Source: Mycobacterium avium subsp. avium (GTDB lineage Bacteria > Actinomycetota > Actinomycetes > Mycobacteriales > Mycobacteriaceae). From it: 64,000 nt of DNA. The DNA lies in the NCBI RefSeq assembly GCF_009741445.1, contig NZ_CP046507.1, positions 1,364,001 to 1,428,000 on the forward strand, written 5' to 3'. Under the pieces are notes generated by a model. The model was not told where the DNA came from. It worked only from the letters and a program-made list of their open reading frames with translations, and searched no databases. Shown here one piece after another: positions 18,692-30,475 of the stretch (positions within the stretch are counted from its first letter, which is position 1; every line of letters starts with the position of its first letter). The translations under genes were made by a program, and so were the position numbers.

Positions 18692-20176
18692 CTATCGCTT
18701 GCCGGTGTTGGACCGCTCGGCCGGGACCACCAGCGGAGCGCCGACGGCCGGGGACGACGTGGCGGGCAACGGGGTTCGCGGAATTCCGGGAGTGCCCAAC
18801 GCCCCGGCCAGCCAGGGCAGCGCGGCCGCGAACGCGCGGTCCGCGAACGGCCAGTCGTGCCGACCGGGCTGCGGCACCACGGCGCAGTCGATGCCGTTGG
18901 CGCGGCCCAGCGCGCACAGCGAATAGGCGGCGGCGGTCTGGTTGCCGGGGTTAGCCGCGGCTTCGCGTGCCGCGAGCCGGATGGCGCCGCTGTCGCTGAG
19001 CTGGATGTCACGCCGGGGCGCGGGCGGGCCGTCCGAGGAGATCGCGAACCAGCCGGCCACGTCGCGGTACGGTCCGTGCCGGTTGATCACCGTGGTCGGA
19101 TCGAATGCCGCCCAGGCGTCGGCGTTTCCGCCGAACAGCCGGGCGATGGTCTGCGCCTTGTTGCCCGCATTGGGGAAGAAGTCGCCGGCGACGTCGACGA
19201 ACGCGCTGAACAGCTCCGGGTGCATGACGGTCAGATCCACCGCGCAGGTGCCGCCCATCGACCATCCCGCGACGCCCCAGTTGGACCGGTGCGGGCTGAC
19301 CCCGAACGCCGAGATCATGAACGGCACAACATCTTTGGTGAGGTGGTCGGCGGCGTTGCCGCGGACCCCGTTGACGCACTCGGTGTCGTTGTTGAAGGCG
19401 CCGCCGGAGTCCACGAACACCAACACCGGCGCCTGGCCGTGGTGGGCGGCCGCGAAGTCGTCGATGGTCTTGACCGCGTTGCCCGCCCGGGTCCAGTCCG
19501 CCGGGGTGTTGAACTGACCGCCGATCATCATCACCGTCGGCAACGCCGGGGGCGGGGTGGTGGCGAACCATTCGGGCGGCAGGTAGACCAGCTCGCCGCG
19601 GTGTTTGAAGTGCGAGCCGTCCGACGGGATCGCCACCGGCACCACGGTGCCGTGCGGCGGCCGGATTCGACTGGCGGCCATGGCGGTAACGGTGGCCTGG
19701 TCGGTCTGGTCGGGCAGCGGGCCCGACGTCAGCTGACTCCACGCGGACTGCACGGTGGGGAAGTAGCCGACCCACAGGTTGAGCACCAGGGCCGCGCTGA
19801 GCAAGCACAGCGGAACAGCCAGCACCGCGGCGCCGCGCCGCCAGCGGCGCGCGGTTCGCCAGCCCAGCACCAGCACCGCCACCGCAGTCCCGGTCAGCAT
19901 GACCCAGAGCCACAGCGCCGCCGGGGCGGGCTCGTCGGACAGCCCGCGGTCGACGATGTACCAGTGCGTCAGGTAGGCCACGGCGGCGCCGGCCAGCGCG
20001 GCCACCGGCACCCACACCGTCCGCCAGCGGCGCGACCGCCAGCCGACCGCCAACGTCAGCACGACACCGGCCAGCACCTGGACCGTCATCGGCACCCAGC
20101 CATGCATCAGCGAGGTGTGGCTAAACGCCAGGAACTGTGCGGGTGCACCGTTCGGGGAGTCTGTCACGTGAGTCAT
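18692..20176 (-). CDS. Membrane-anchored esterase-like protein, Rv1639c homologue
   Basis: A 494-residue protein with about four N-terminal transmembrane segments (residues 25-155) followed by an extracytoplasmic alpha/beta hydrolase domain of the esterase D/antigen 85 type. The nucleophile motif GWSMGGTC is visible near residue 300, with a preceding VFVDSGGAFNNDTEC loop and a likely catalytic His in QPGRHDWPF near the C-terminus. Substrate is unknown; a cell-envelope ester or lipid is plausible from the family. It is 78 bp downstream of lysX on the same strand, the arrangement seen in M. tuberculosis (Rv1640c-Rv1639c), which suggests a shared envelope role and co-transcription. Confidence 0.83.
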   Translation of the reverse strand: MTHVTDSPNGAPAQFLAFSHTSLMHGWVPMTVQVLAGVVLTLAVGWRSRRWRTVWVPVAALAGAAVAYLTHWYIVDRGLSDEPAPAALWLWVMLTGTAVAVLVLGWRTARRWRRGAAVLAVPLCLLSAALVLNLWVGYFPTVQSAWSQLTSGPLPDQTDQATVTAMAASRIRPPHGTVVPVAIPSDGSHFKHRGELVYLPPEWFATTPPPALPTVMMIGGQFNTPADWTRAGNAVKTIDDFAAAHHGQAPVLVFVDSGGAFNNDTECVNGVRGNAADHLTKDVVPFMISAFGVSPHRSNWGVAGWSMGGTCAVDLTVMHPELFSAFVDVAGDFFPNAGNKAQTIARLFGGNADAWAAFDPTTVINRHGPYRDVAGWFAISSDGPPAPRRDIQLSDSGAIRLAAREAAANPGNQTAAAYSLCALGRANGIDCAVVPQPGRHDWPFADRAFAAALPWLAGALGTPGIPRTPLPATSSPAVGAPLVVPAERSNTGKR

Positions 20177-20254
20177 TGTGATCTATTGTTAACCGGCCTG
20201 GAACGTATTCACCGAATGTTCGCCCCGGATTGGCCGAGTGTCGGATGGCCTCCG

Positions 20255-23200
20255 CTAATGCGGCTTGGCCAGCGGAAACGGCAAGGTTTCGCGGATGCTG
20301 CGGCCCGTTATGAGCATGACGAGGCGATCGACGCCCATGCCCAGCCCGCCCGTCGGCGGCATCGCGTACTCCATCGCCTGCAGGAAGTCCTCGTCGAGTT
20401 CCATCGCCTCGGGATCCCCGCCGGCAGCTAACAGCGACTGCTCCTGCAGGCGGCGGCGCTGCTCCACCGGATCGGTCAGCTCGCTGTAGGCGGTGGCCAG
20501 TTCGACACCCCAGGCCACCAGGTCCCACCGCTCCGCGACCCCGGGCCGGCTGCGGTGCGGCCGGGTCAGCGGTGACACAGAGGTGGGGAAGTCGACGTAG
20601 AACGTCGGCTCCTCGGTCGGGTCCTCGACCAGGTGCTCGTAGAGCTCGAGCACCACCGCGCCGGCGTCCCAGTGCGCGCGGTAGGGGATGCGCGCCGCGT
20701 CGGACAGTTTGCGCAGGGTGGACAGCGACGTGCCGGGGTCGACCTGCTCGCCGAGCGCCTCGGACACCGCGTCGTGCACGGTCTTGACCGCCCAGATCCC
20801 GGAGATGTCGACCGGTTGCAGCCGGCCGTCGGCGCCGGGCCGCAGCACGGTCTGCTCGCCGTGCGCGGCCTGGGCGGCGTTCTGGATCAGCTCGCGGCAC
20901 CCGTCGATCCACACCCGATAGTCGGCGTGCGCCTGGTAGGCCTCCAGCAGGGTGAATTCCGGGTTGTGGCTGAAGTCGACCCCCTCGTTGCGGAACGCCC
21001 GGCCCAACTCGAAGACGCGCTCCACGCCGCCGACGCACAGCCGCTTCAGATACAGCTCCGGCGCGATGCGCAGGAACAGGTCCATGTCGTAGGTGTTGAT
21101 GTGCGTGACGAACGGTCGGGCGGTGGCGCCGCCGTGGATCTGCTGCAGGATCGGGGTCTCGACCTCGATGAATCCCTTGGCGAACAGGGTCTGCCGGACC
21201 GAGCGCAGCACCTCGCTGCGCGCCGCGATCAACTCCCGCGACTCGGGGTTGACCGCCAGGTCGACGTAGCGGGTTCGCACCCGGGCCTCCGGATCGGTGA
21301 GCCCCTTCCACTTATTGGGCAATGGCCGCAAGCACTTACCGATCATCCGCCAGTCGGTGACGATCAGCGACCGGGTGCCTTTCTTGGAGAACCCCATCTG
21401 ACCGGACACCTCGACCAGGTCGCCGAGATCGATGGCCGCGGTGAAGTCGGCCGTGCGGCCCCGCTCCAGACGCGAATTGTCTAGCAGCACTTGCATTTCC
21501 CCCGACCAGTCCCGCAGCTGGGCGAACAGCACCCCACCGAAGTCGCGGATCCGCAGGATCCGGCCGGCGACGGTGATGTCCTGCTGGTCGTCGGCGTCCA
21601 GCGCCTGCGCGACGGTGTGGCTGGGCGGACAGCCCACCGGATAGGCGTCAACACCGTTGCGCTGCAACACCTTCAGCTTGGCCAGGCGCACCCTAACCTG
21701 CTCGGGCAGCCGCGAGCGCGCCTCCTCGGCGTCGGTGCGCTCCGGGCGCAGCCCGCTCACGTCCGGTGCCGAGCCGTCGTGGTGCAGCAGGCCCGACTGC
21801 GCCAGCCGGGCCGGCACGGCGGGGTGGTGGCCGGTGTGCACCTTGTCGCGCCGGCTGAACGGCAACACCAGGAAGCCCTCGGCGATCACCGACGCGACGC
21901 CGACCCGGGGGATCAGCCGGGCATCCTCGTAGCAGGCGTAGCGCGGAACCCAATCGGGTTGGTACTTCATGTTCGAGCGGTACAGGGTCTCCAGCTGCCA
22001 CCACCGGGAGAAGAACAGCAGCAACCCCCGCCACAGCCGCGCGACCGGGCCGGCGCCCAGCTGGGCGCCCTGTTCGAACGCCGACCGAAACATCGCGAAG
22101 TTCAGCGAAATGCGGGTGATACCAAGGCTTTCAGCATTCAACGCCAGCTCGCTGACCATCAGCTCGATGGTGCCGTTGGGTGAACTCGGCGACCGGCGCA
22201 TCAAGTCCAGCGACACACCGGTGGTGCCCCACGGGACCAGCGACAGCATCGCGACCACGCTGCCGTCCCGGTCGATGGCCTCCACCAGCAGGCAGTCCCC
22301 GTCGGCCGGGTCACCGAGTCGGCCCAGCGCCATGGAGAAGCCGCGCTCGGTCTGGGTGTCACGCCAGGCGTCGGCGCGGGCGATGGTGTCGGCCATCGCC
22401 TCGGGGGAGATGTCGCGGTGCCGGCGGATCCGCACCGTCAACCCGGCGCGGCGGGCCCGGGTCACCGCCTGGCGGACGCCGCGCATGTCCGGGCCGGACA
22501 GCTTGAACTCGGAGGTGCGCAGGATGGCCTCGTCACCCAGCTCGAGCGCGTTGAGGCCGGCCTCGCGATAGGTCCGAGCCCCCTGCGTGCTGGCGCCCAT
22601 CACGCCGGGCGCCCAGCCGTAGGTCTGGCACAGGCCCAGCCAGGCGTCGACCGCCTGCGGCCAGGCGCGGGGATCGCCGATCGGGTCGCCGCTGGCCAAA
22701 CAGACCCCGATCTCGACCCGGTAGGTGATGGCGGCGCGTCCGCTCTGGGCGAAGACCACCGACTTGTCGCGGCGGGTGGCGAAGTAGCCCAGCGAGTCGT
22801 TCTTGCCGTACAACTCCAGCAGTCCGCGGATGGCCGACTCGTCCTCACCGGTCAGCGCGTTCTCCGCGCGCTGGGATTGAAAGAGCACGATGGTCGCCAT
22901 GATCAGCGCGAGCGCGCCGAACAACCCGAAGATCGCGTTGAGGAACACGTGCGGGCGGCCGGTGAACAGGTCCGGGTCGGCCAGCGCGAAGCCGACCACC
23001 CGGTTGACCACGTAGGGCAGCCGGTCCTGGCGGGCCAGGGTGCCGGGGAACAACTCGACCAGGCCCCACGACACCAGGATGCCCACCACGTCCCCGGCGA
23101 CCAGCACCGCGGCCGCCTTGACCAACGCGCCCTTGCGGACCTTGGCCCAGAACTCCCGATACGCCAGCACCAGCAGGACGATCGCGACGATGTGGACGGC

Positions 23201-23608
23201 GAAACCCAGGTTCTCGCCGAAGATCTCGGCCGCGGTGTTGTCACCGGCGGCGATGTCGGCGACGTTGAGGGCGGCGGCCAGGATCATGTTGCCCAGCAAC
23301 AGCAGCCAGGCGATCCGCTTGCGTGCCGTCAGCGCCGCCGCCAGCAGGGCCAGCACGAACGACCAGGCGATGCTGGTGTCGGGGAAGTTGAACAGGTAGT
23401 CGTTGATGAACTCGCGCGGGACCTTGATCAGGTACCGGATCAGCGGGGACACGCTGCCCAGCAGCGACACCGTGGCGATCACACCCACGGTCCACCCGGC
23501 GGCCGCCGGCACCCAGCGATACCGCGAGGTCGACCGGTTTGCAGGCCCCAACCGCGGCCCCGAACGAGGACCCGAACCAGACCTCGAACCAGGAGATGCG
23601 AGTGTCAC
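20255..23608 (-). CDS. lysX: LysX, bifunctional phosphatidylglycerol lysyltransferase / lysyl-tRNA synthetase
   Basis: Makes lysyl-phosphatidylglycerol, which lowers surface negative charge and protects against cationic peptides. The N-terminal third is an MprF-like membrane domain with six or more segments ([41 protein letters not shown]), followed by a GNAT-like lysyltransferase domain with [19 protein letters not shown] and [15 protein letters not shown]. The C-terminal half is a class II lysyl-tRNA synthetase with [15 protein letters not shown] (motif 2) and [15 protein letters not shown] (motif 3). The start is uncertain: GTG 23608 (VTLASPG) gives 1117 residues; the frame is open to 23788, but a putative infC promoter falls there. 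Confidence 0.93.
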   Translation of the reverse strand: MTLASPGSRSGSGPRSGPRLGPANRSTSRYRWVPAAAGWTVGVIATVSLLGSVSPLIRYLIKVPREFINDYLFNFPDTSIAWSFVLALLAAALTARKRIAWLLLLGNMILAAALNVADIAAGDNTAAEIFGENLGFAVHIVAIVLLVLAYREFWAKVRKGALVKAAAVLVAGDVVGILVSWGLVELFPGTLARQDRLPYVVNRVVGFALADPDLFTGRPHVFLNAIFGLFGALALIMATIVLFQSQRAENALTGEDESAIRGLLELYGKNDSLGYFATRRDKSVVFAQSGRAAITYRVEIGVCLASGDPIGDPRAWPQAVDAWLGLCQTYGWAPGVMGASTQGARTYREAGLNALELGDEAILRTSEFKLSGPDMRGVRQAVTRARRAGLTVRIRRHRDISPEAMADTIARADAWRDTQTERGFSMALGRLGDPADGDCLLVEAIDRDGSVVAMLSLVPWGTTGVSLDLMRRSPSSPNGTIELMVSELALNAESLGITRISLNFAMFRSAFEQGAQLGAGPVARLWRGLLLFFSRWWQLETLYRSNMKYQPDWVPRYACYEDARLIPRVGVASVIAEGFLVLPFSRRDKVHTGHHPAVPARLAQSGLLHHDGSAPDVSGLRPERTDAEEARSRLPEQVRVRLAKLKVLQRNGVDAYPVGCPPSHTVAQALDADDQQDITVAGRILRIRDFGGVLFAQLRDWSGEMQVLLDNSRLERGRTADFTAAIDLGDLVEVSGQMGFSKKGTRSLIVTDWRMIGKCLRPLPNKWKGLTDPEARVRTRYVDLAVNPESRELIAARSEVLRSVRQTLFAKGFIEVETPILQQIHGGATARPFVTHINTYDMDLFLRIAPELYLKRLCVGGVERVFELGRAFRNEGVDFSHNPEFTLLEAYQAHADYRVWIDGCRELIQNAAQAAHGEQTVLRPGADGRLQPVDISGIWAVKTVHDAVSEALGEQVDPGTSLSTLRKLSDAARIPYRAHWDAGAVVLELYEHLVEDPTEEPTFYVDFPTSVSPLTRPHRSRPGVAERWDLVAWGVELATAYSELTDPVEQRRRLQEQSLLAAGGDPEAMELDEDFLQAMEYAMPPTGGLGMGVDRLVMLITGRSIRETLPFPLAKPH

Positions 23609-23757
23609 AGACCGCGAGGATATGCCCTCTATCCGTGAAAAGCTTGTCGAAGCGCTAAGAGTGGCCGGCACGAATTTCGCGGTGTTTTCCCGGCCGGATC
23701 GACGCCCGCGCCGGCCCGGTCGGGCGGCCGAAGTGCTAAAAGCCTCCTCAACACTGC

Positions 23758-23763
23758 TAAACT
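23758..23763 (+). promoter_or_regulatory. Candidate -10 element for the infC-rpmI-rplT operon
   Basis: TAAACT preceded by TGC gives an extended -10 (TGN-TANNNT), placing the RNA start near 23770 and a leader of about 300 nt. No convincing -35 was found. The position is inferred from the consensus only. Confidence 0.35.
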
Positions 23764-23769
23764 GACGGC

Positions 23770-24076
23770 TGCGACCAGCCCGGCGCAAGCCGGGAACAGT
23801 AAGTGGAGTCCCACTCCCACCGCGGGCCGACGAGATCCTGAGCGGATTCTCCCAGGTCCGGCGGTCCGGTCACAGGCATCGCGAATGCCTGTTCCGCGGC
23901 TACCGCGGGCGGCTCGAGCACCGCTCAGCCGGGATCGGTCGGCATTGGGCCCTGCTTGTGCAGGGCCTTTTTGCTAGTGGTGTGGTGTCTCCGCCGCTGC
24001 TTCCCGGACCACCCGGTCACCGGTCGTCACGCAGGATATTCGCCAGGACATATAGAAGCCCAACAAGGGAGGCCCC
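23770..24076 (+). ncRNA. infC leader region (structured 5' UTR)
   Basis: About 300 bp of gene-free sequence upstream of infC, rich in inverted repeats: AGCCCGGCGCAAGCCGGGA near 23778, AGTGGAGTCCCACT near 23802, CAGGCATCGCGAATGCCTG near 23874, and a terminator-like hairpin at 23948-23972. Leaders of infC-rpmI-rplT operons are controlled by attenuation or by ribosomal protein L20 in other bacteria; the structure here fits such control, but no named riboswitch or L20 class is recognised. Confidence 0.5.
23948..23972 (+). terminator. Intrinsic terminator/attenuator in the infC leader
   Basis: GGCCCTGC-TTGT-GCAGGGCC followed at once by five T residues. The eight-base perfect GC stem with a four-base loop and U-run is a textbook Rho-independent terminator, rare in mycobacteria. 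It is 104 bp upstream of the infC start and on the same strand, so it would act as an attenuator rather than end an upstream gene, since lysX lies on the opposite strand. Confidence 0.72.
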
Positions 24077-24682
<606 letters not shown>

Positions 24683-24724
24683 CCCACCGCCCGACCACGA
24701 CAGTCCTTACCGAACAGAGGAAAC

Positions 24725-24919
24725 ATGCCCAAAGCCAAGACCCACAGCGGGGCTTCAAAGCGGTTCCGGCGCACCGGAACCGGCAAGATCGTCCGGCAGA
24801 AGACCAACCGCCGGCATCTGCTCGAACACAAGCCGACCACCCGCACCCGGCGGCTGGAAGGCCGCACCACGGTGTCGGCCAACGACACCAAGCGGGTCAA
24901 CAGCCTGCTGAACGGCTGA
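24725..24919 (+). CDS. rpmI: 50S ribosomal protein L35
   Basis: A 64-residue very basic ribosomal protein. The N-terminus [20 protein letters not shown] and [14 protein letters not shown] are diagnostic of bacterial L35. It lies 42 bp after infC in the conserved infC-rpmI-rplT order. An AGAGGAAAC site lies just upstream of the ATG. Confidence 0.97.
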   Translation: MPKAKTHSGASKRFRRTGTGKIVRQKTNRRHLLEHKPTTRTRRLEGRTTVSANDTKRVNSLLNG

Positions 24920-25000
24920 CCCCCGCGCCGGCCAGACCCGTCCGTGAGCTGGCACGGCACCTCCGACCGAATGACGTTTGAACGAGAGTAGGAACACCCC

Positions 25001-25396
25001 ATGGCACGCGTGAAGCGGGCGGTCAACGCCCACAAGAAGAGGCGCAGCATCCTGAAGGCCTCGAAGGGCTATCGCGGCCAGCGATCCCGGCTCTACCGCA
25101 AAGCCAAAGAGCAGCAACTGCATTCGCTGAACTACGCCTACCGCGACCGTCGCGCGCGCAAGGGCGAGTTCCGCAAGCTGTGGATCTCGCGGATCAACGC
25201 CGCGGCGCGCGCCAACGACATCACCTACAACCGGCTGATCCAGGGCCTCAAGGCCGCCGGCGTGGAGGTGGACCGCAAGAACCTCGCCGACATCGCGATC
25301 GCCGACCCGGCCGCCTTCACCGCGCTGGTCGACGTCGCCCGGGCGGCGCTGCCCGAGGACGTCAACGCCCCGTCGGACTCCGGAGAAGCGGCCTAA
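25001..25396 (+). CDS. rplT: 50S ribosomal protein L20
   Basis: A 131-residue early 23S rRNA-binding assembly protein, nearly all of family length. The N-terminal extension [20 protein letters not shown] and the core [20 protein letters not shown] are diagnostic. In other bacteria L20 represses its own operon through the mRNA leader; whether that acts on this infC leader is open. It is 81 bp after rpmI, with a purine-rich GAGAGTAGGA site before the ATG. Confidence 0.97.
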   Translation: MARVKRAVNAHKKRRSILKASKGYRGQRSRLYRKAKEQQLHSLNYAYRDRRARKGEFRKLWISRINAAARANDITYNRLIQGLKAAGVEVDRKNLADIAIADPAAFTALVDVARAALPEDVNAPSDSGEAA

Positions 25397-25426
25397 CCGA
25401 CCCGGCGACGACGGGGACGCCGCAGG

Positions 25427-26218
25427 GTGCTGACCGAACGTTCGGGCAGGGTCGCCGCGGCGGCCAAACTGCACCGCCACGTCGGCCGGCGCCGGGCCGC
25501 CCGGTTCCTGGCCGAGGGCCCCAACCTGGTCGAGGCGGCCGCGGGCCGCGGCCTGGTCCGCGACGTCTTCGTCACCGAAGCCGCGCAGCAGCGGTATGCG
25601 CCGCTGCTGGCGGCGCTGGACTGCCCGGTCCATCTGATCACCGAGCGCGCCGCCAAGGCGCTCTCCGACACCGTCACCCCGGCCGGGCTGGTCGCGGTGT
25701 GCGACCTGCCGGCCACCGGCCTGCGCGACGTGCTGGCCGGGTCGCCGCGGCTCATCGCGGTCGCGGTCCAGATCAGCGAGCCGGGCAACGCCGGCACCCT
25801 GATTCGGCTGTCCGACGCCATGGGCGCGGCCGGCGTGCTGCTGGCCGGCCACAGCGTCGACCCGTACAACGGCAAATGCCTGCGCGCATCGGCCGGCAGC
25901 ATCTTCTCCGTCCCGGTGGTCGCCGCGCCGGACCTGCGCGAGGCCGTCGCCGCGGTGCGCGAGGCCGGCCTGCAGCTGCTGGCCACCACCGTGGACGGCG
26001 AGGTGCGCCTGGATCGGGCGGGTGAACTGCTGGCCAAGCCGACGGCCTGGCTGTTCGGCCCCGAATCACACGGTCTGCCAAGCGAAGTCGCGGCGGCGGC
26101 CGATCACCGGGTGCGCATCCCGATGGCCGGCGGCGCGGAGAGCCTGAACGTGGCCTCGGCCGCGGCGATCTGCCTCTACCAGAGCGCGCGGGCGCTGGAG
26201 CTGTTCATGCGGCCCTGA
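25427..26218 (+). CDS. tsnR: TsnR-type SpoU rRNA 2'-O-methyltransferase
   Basis: SPOUT-class RNA methyltransferase of 263 residues, starting at GTG 25427, 30 bp after rplT and probably in its operon. The N-terminal substrate-binding domain covers about 1-105 (LHRHVGRRRAARFLAEGPNL). The catalytic trefoil-knot domain has motif 1 NAGTLIRLSDAMGAAGV, motif 2 WLFGPESHGLP and motif 3 IPMAGGAESLNVASA. The M. tuberculosis counterpart is Rv1644 (tsnR). The exact rRNA target is not readable; resistance to thiostrepton should not be assumed. Its 3' end overlaps the convergent DUF2236 gene by 14 bp. Confidence 0.92.
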   Translation: MLTERSGRVAAAAKLHRHVGRRRAARFLAEGPNLVEAAAGRGLVRDVFVTEAAQQRYAPLLAALDCPVHLITERAAKALSDTVTPAGLVAVCDLPATGLRDVLAGSPRLIAVAVQISEPGNAGTLIRLSDAMGAAGVLLAGHSVDPYNGKCLRASAGSIFSVPVVAAPDLREAVAAVREAGLQLLATTVDGEVRLDRAGELLAKPTAWLFGPESHGLPSEVAAAADHRVRIPMAGGAESLNVASAAAICLYQSARALELFMRP

Positions 26219-27272
26219 CCGGTCGTTTCGGCCGGCCTCGCCCGGCGCGCAGGCCGGCCAGCGACAACGTGGTGTGCACCAGCGATCCGGCGCGTTCCAT
26301 CAGCGCCCGCGCGGGCTGCAAGGCCGGGTCGAACGGCAACCTGGGTGGCGGCGGGAAGTAGTGCATCGGCAGTCCGCGCCGGTCCCGCGGCGGCGCCATG
26401 AACGGCGGGGCCTCCACCAGCGGCGCGTCGCTGGGCAGCCGTCCCTGTTCGCGCCGGTAGGCGGCCAGCGCCCGCGGGTGCAGCCGGATCTCGTCGGGCA
26501 CCGCCAGGAAGGCCAGTTCGACGATCTTGCCGAACAGGCGCAACAGCACTTCGTCGCCCGGCGTCCAGTGCATGCCGGCCTTCTCGCGCACCGCGGGCTC
26601 GAACAACCCGGCCGCGATCCAGCGCTGGCCGGCCACCAGCGGCCGGAACAGCTGGTCCCACAGCGGGGTCGGCATCAACACGAACTTCGGTTTGGGGATG
26701 CGCATCCGGAAGATGTCCAGCGTCGCCTGGTTGATCTCGAGGACCTCGCGGCCGGTGCGCTCCCAGTACTCCTGGAATTCCTCCCACGACTTGGGCACCG
26801 GGCGCATGCTCATCCCGTACATCCGGTACCACTGCACGTGCTCGTCGAACAGCTGCCGCTTCTCGGCCTCGGTCAGGCCGCCGCAGAAGTACTCGGCCAC
26901 CTTGATGATGAGCATGAAAAACGTGGCGTGCGCCCAGTAGAAGGTGTCCGGGTTGAGCGCGTGGTACCGGCGCCCCGAGGCGTCGGTCCCCTTGATGGTG
27001 TGGTGGTAGCTGGTGATCTGCCGGCCGGTCTGCGGCGCCCGGTCGCCGTCGTAGACCACACCCATGATCGGGTAGACCGACCGGGCCACCCGCTGCAGCG
27101 GCTCGCGCAGCAGGATCGAATGCTCTTGCACGCCGGCGCCGAGTTCGGGATACATGTTCTGGATGGCGCCGATCCACACGCCCATCATTCCGGTGCGCAG
27201 ATCGCCAAAGTACTTCCAGGTCAGGGAATCTGGTCCGAGCGGATCAGCGGCTGTGGTCGATCTGCCAGTCAT
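26205..27272 (-). CDS. DUF2236 / MpaB-type oxygenase-like protein, Rv1645c homologue
   Basis: A 355-residue protein of the DUF2236 family, related to the fungal MpaB oxygenase and latex-clearing protein fold, which bind heme b through conserved His residues. Visible family pattern: ITSYHHTIKGTD, then RYHALNPDTFYWAHATFFM (candidate heme ligand and core residues, about 95-125), and a helical bundle to the C-terminus. No signal peptide is obvious. Substrate and activity are unknown. A dyad lies 39 bp upstream of the start and could be the operator of an unlinked TetR protein. In M. tuberculosis PE17 follows Rv1645c; here the divergent neighbour is directly the cyclase gene. Confidence 0.83.
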   Translation of the reverse strand: MTGRSTTAADPLGPDSLTWKYFGDLRTGMMGVWIGAIQNMYPELGAGVQEHSILLREPLQRVARSVYPIMGVVYDGDRAPQTGRQITSYHHTIKGTDASGRRYHALNPDTFYWAHATFFMLIIKVAEYFCGGLTEAEKRQLFDEHVQWYRMYGMSMRPVPKSWEEFQEYWERTGREVLEINQATLDIFRMRIPKPKFVLMPTPLWDQLFRPLVAGQRWIAAGLFEPAVREKAGMHWTPGDEVLLRLFGKIVELAFLAVPDEIRLHPRALAAYRREQGRLPSDAPLVEAPPFMAPPRDRRGLPMHYFPPPPRLPFDPALQPARALMERAGSLVHTTLSLAGLRAGRGRPKRPVRAA

Positions 27273-27310
27273 CGCGGCCTCCTGCGCCAGTTGCGCTCAC
27301 GATAACTTTT

Positions 27311-27326
27311 GACAACGCGTGTTGTC
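27311..27326. promoter_or_regulatory. Dyad GACAAC-GCGT-GTTGTC, possible operator
   Basis: Perfect six-base arms around a four-base centre, in the 215-bp gap between the divergent DUF2236 gene (start 27272) and the adenylate cyclase gene (start 27488). The form resembles TetR-family operators. The rest of the gap shows no gene. Confidence 0.45.
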
Positions 27327-27487
27327 TATGATTTCGGTGCCGTGTCCGGGGAGTGTTATCGGGGTTCCACGCCGGTGTGCCGCTCCCGTGATCGACGCCC
27401 GTGCCCCACCCCGTGCGAATGCGAGCTGCGACACATGCGACGCGGCCGTCGTTGCCTGGCGTCGACGAAAGCAAATAACCTGGCCAG

Positions 27488-28408
27488 GTGGAACTCGCGC
27501 GTCGCGATCTGGATCCGGGCGAGCCCGAGGAATCCGCGGCGGCGCAGTCGGCTTCGCGACGCACCGCACTGTCGGTGCACAACGCGACCCAGTGGCTGCA
27601 CAACCGAAACCACAGCCCCGGGGCGGTGGCCCTGGTCCGGCGTGCGCGCCGGTTGCTGCCGGGCGACCCCGACTTCGGCGATCCGCTGTCCACCGCCGGC
27701 GACGGCGGCCCGCGCGCCGCGGCCCGCGCGGCCGACCGGCTACTGGGGGACCGCGACGCGGTGTCGCGTGAGGTCAGCCTCGGGGTGCTGCAGGTGTGGC
27801 AGGCGCTGACCGAGGGCATCTCGCGTCGTCCGGCCAATCCGGAGGTGACGTTGGTCTTCACCGACCTGGTCGGGTTCTCCACCTGGTCGTTGCAGGCGGG
27901 CGACGACGCCGCCCTGGCGCTGCTGCGCCAGGTGGCCCGCGCCGTCGAACCACCGCTGCTGGACGCCGGCGGGCACATCGTCAAGCGGATGGGCGACGGG
28001 CTGATGGCCGTGTTCGGCGATCCGACCGTCGCCGTGCGGGCCGTGCTGGCCGCCAAGGAGGCGCTGAGATCGGTCGAGGTGGCCGGCTACACACCGCGGA
28101 TGCGGGTCGGCATCCACACCGGCCGCCCGCAGCGGCTGGCCTCGGATTGGCTGGGTGTGGATGTGAACATCGCCGCACGGGTTATGGAACGGGCCACCAA
28201 GGGTGGAATCATGGTGTCGAGTTCCACGTTGGACCACATACCGCAAAGCGAGTTGGACGCGTTGGGCGTCGAGGCCAAACGCACCCGCAAACCGGTTTTC
28301 GGACCCAAGCCCGCCGGCATGCCCGCCGACTTGGCGATATATCGCCTCAAGACTCTTAAGGAGTTGTCAGCCTCCGATGACACGGACGAGACGAAACCGC
28401 AGCCATAA
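27488..28408 (+). CDS. Class III adenylate cyclase, Rv1647 homologue
   Basis: Cytosolic nucleotide cyclase, 306 residues from GTG 27488. The catalytic domain (about 118-265) has the metal-binding strand VTLVFTDLVGFSTWS, the second metal Asp in VKRMGDGLMAVFGD, GIHTGRP, and the transition-state region WLGVDVNIAARVMERA with its Asn-Ile-Ala-Ala-Arg. The N-terminal 115 residues form a helical region (HNATQWLHNRNH...) found in this mycobacterial cyclase group. The M. tuberculosis orthologue Rv1647 has been shown to make cAMP. A cAMP-binding stress protein homologue (5655) is in the same window. The next gene starts four bases after its stop. Confidence 0.93.
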   Translation: MELARRDLDPGEPEESAAAQSASRRTALSVHNATQWLHNRNHSPGAVALVRRARRLLPGDPDFGDPLSTAGDGGPRAAARAADRLLGDRDAVSREVSLGVLQVWQALTEGISRRPANPEVTLVFTDLVGFSTWSLQAGDDAALALLRQVARAVEPPLLDAGGHIVKRMGDGLMAVFGDPTVAVRAVLAAKEALRSVEVAGYTPRMRVGIHTGRPQRLASDWLGVDVNIAARVMERATKGGIMVSSSTLDHIPQSELDALGVEAKRTRKPVFGPKPAGMPADLAIYRLKTLKELSASDDTDETKPQP

Positions 28409-28411
28409 TGG

Positions 28412-29236
28412 GTGCCAATGATTGGGGGCATCGTGTCCCGGCTGGCCCGGGTCCAATTCACCGTGGGGTATGCGGCGCTGCTGCTGGCCATCAGCTGCGC
28501 CATCTTGGTGCTCGGCCCGCAGGCGCATGACGTCATCGTGCAGCGCGCCAGCACCAACCTGCACAACCTGTCGCACGGCCACCTGGGCACGCTGCTGGGC
28601 AGCGCGCTGGTCGTCGACGCCGGACCGCTCTACTTCTGGCTGCCCTTTCTGACCTGTCTGCTGGCGCTGGCGGAGCTGCACCTGCGCACCATCCGGCTGG
28701 TGGTGGCGTTTCTGGTCGGCCACATCGGCGCGACGCTGCTGGTGGCCGCCGCGCTGGCAGCGTCGGTCGAGTTCGGCTGGCTGCCCGTGTCGATCACCCG
28801 GGCCAGTGACGTGGGGATGAGCTACGGCGCGCTGGCGGTGCTGGGCGCGATGACGGCGGTGATCCCGGCGCGCTGGCGGGCCGCCTGGGTCGGCTGGTGG
28901 GTGGCGGCGGGCATCGCCTCGGCGATCGTCGGCGGCGACTTCACCGATGCCGGTCACACCGTCGCGGTGATCCTGGGCGTGCTGGTGTCGGCGCGGTTCC
29001 GCCAGCCGATCCACTGGACGCCGGCGCGCTACCTGATGCTGGCGGCGTCCTCGGGCTTCGGCTTTTTGATGCTGGCCCACCATTGGGGAACCATGGCGGC
29101 CACGCCGGTGTTCGGTCTGCTGGGCGCCGCCGTGGCCTACGCGGCGGCCAAGGCGTACACCGGCCGCGGCCTGGCGGTCACCCCGCTCGACGGCGACGAC
29201 CCGCTGACCGGCCCGCAGCCGGCCGTAGCCGGCTGA
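28412..29236 (+). CDS. Rhomboid-like integral membrane protein, Rv1648 homologue
   Basis: A 274-residue protein with six to seven hydrophobic segments. The segment GMSYGALAVLGAM has the GxSxG-like serine position of rhomboid proteases, and a later GHTVAVILG supplies a possible His partner, but the match is weak and a protease role is unproven. The start may be GTG 28412, ATG 28418 or a GTG further in. Position directly after the cyclase gene matches Rv1647-Rv1648; close spacing suggests co-transcription. Confidence 0.75.
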   Translation: MPMIGGIVSRLARVQFTVGYAALLLAISCAILVLGPQAHDVIVQRASTNLHNLSHGHLGTLLGSALVVDAGPLYFWLPFLTCLLALAELHLRTIRLVVAFLVGHIGATLLVAAALAASVEFGWLPVSITRASDVGMSYGALAVLGAMTAVIPARWRAAWVGWWVAAGIASAIVGGDFTDAGHTVAVILGVLVSARFRQPIHWTPARYLMLAASSGFGFLMLAHHWGTMAATPVFGLLGAAVAYAAAKAYTGRGLAVTPLDGDDPLTGPQPAVAG

Positions 29237-30474
<1,238 letters not shown>

Positions 30475-30475
<1 letters not shown>

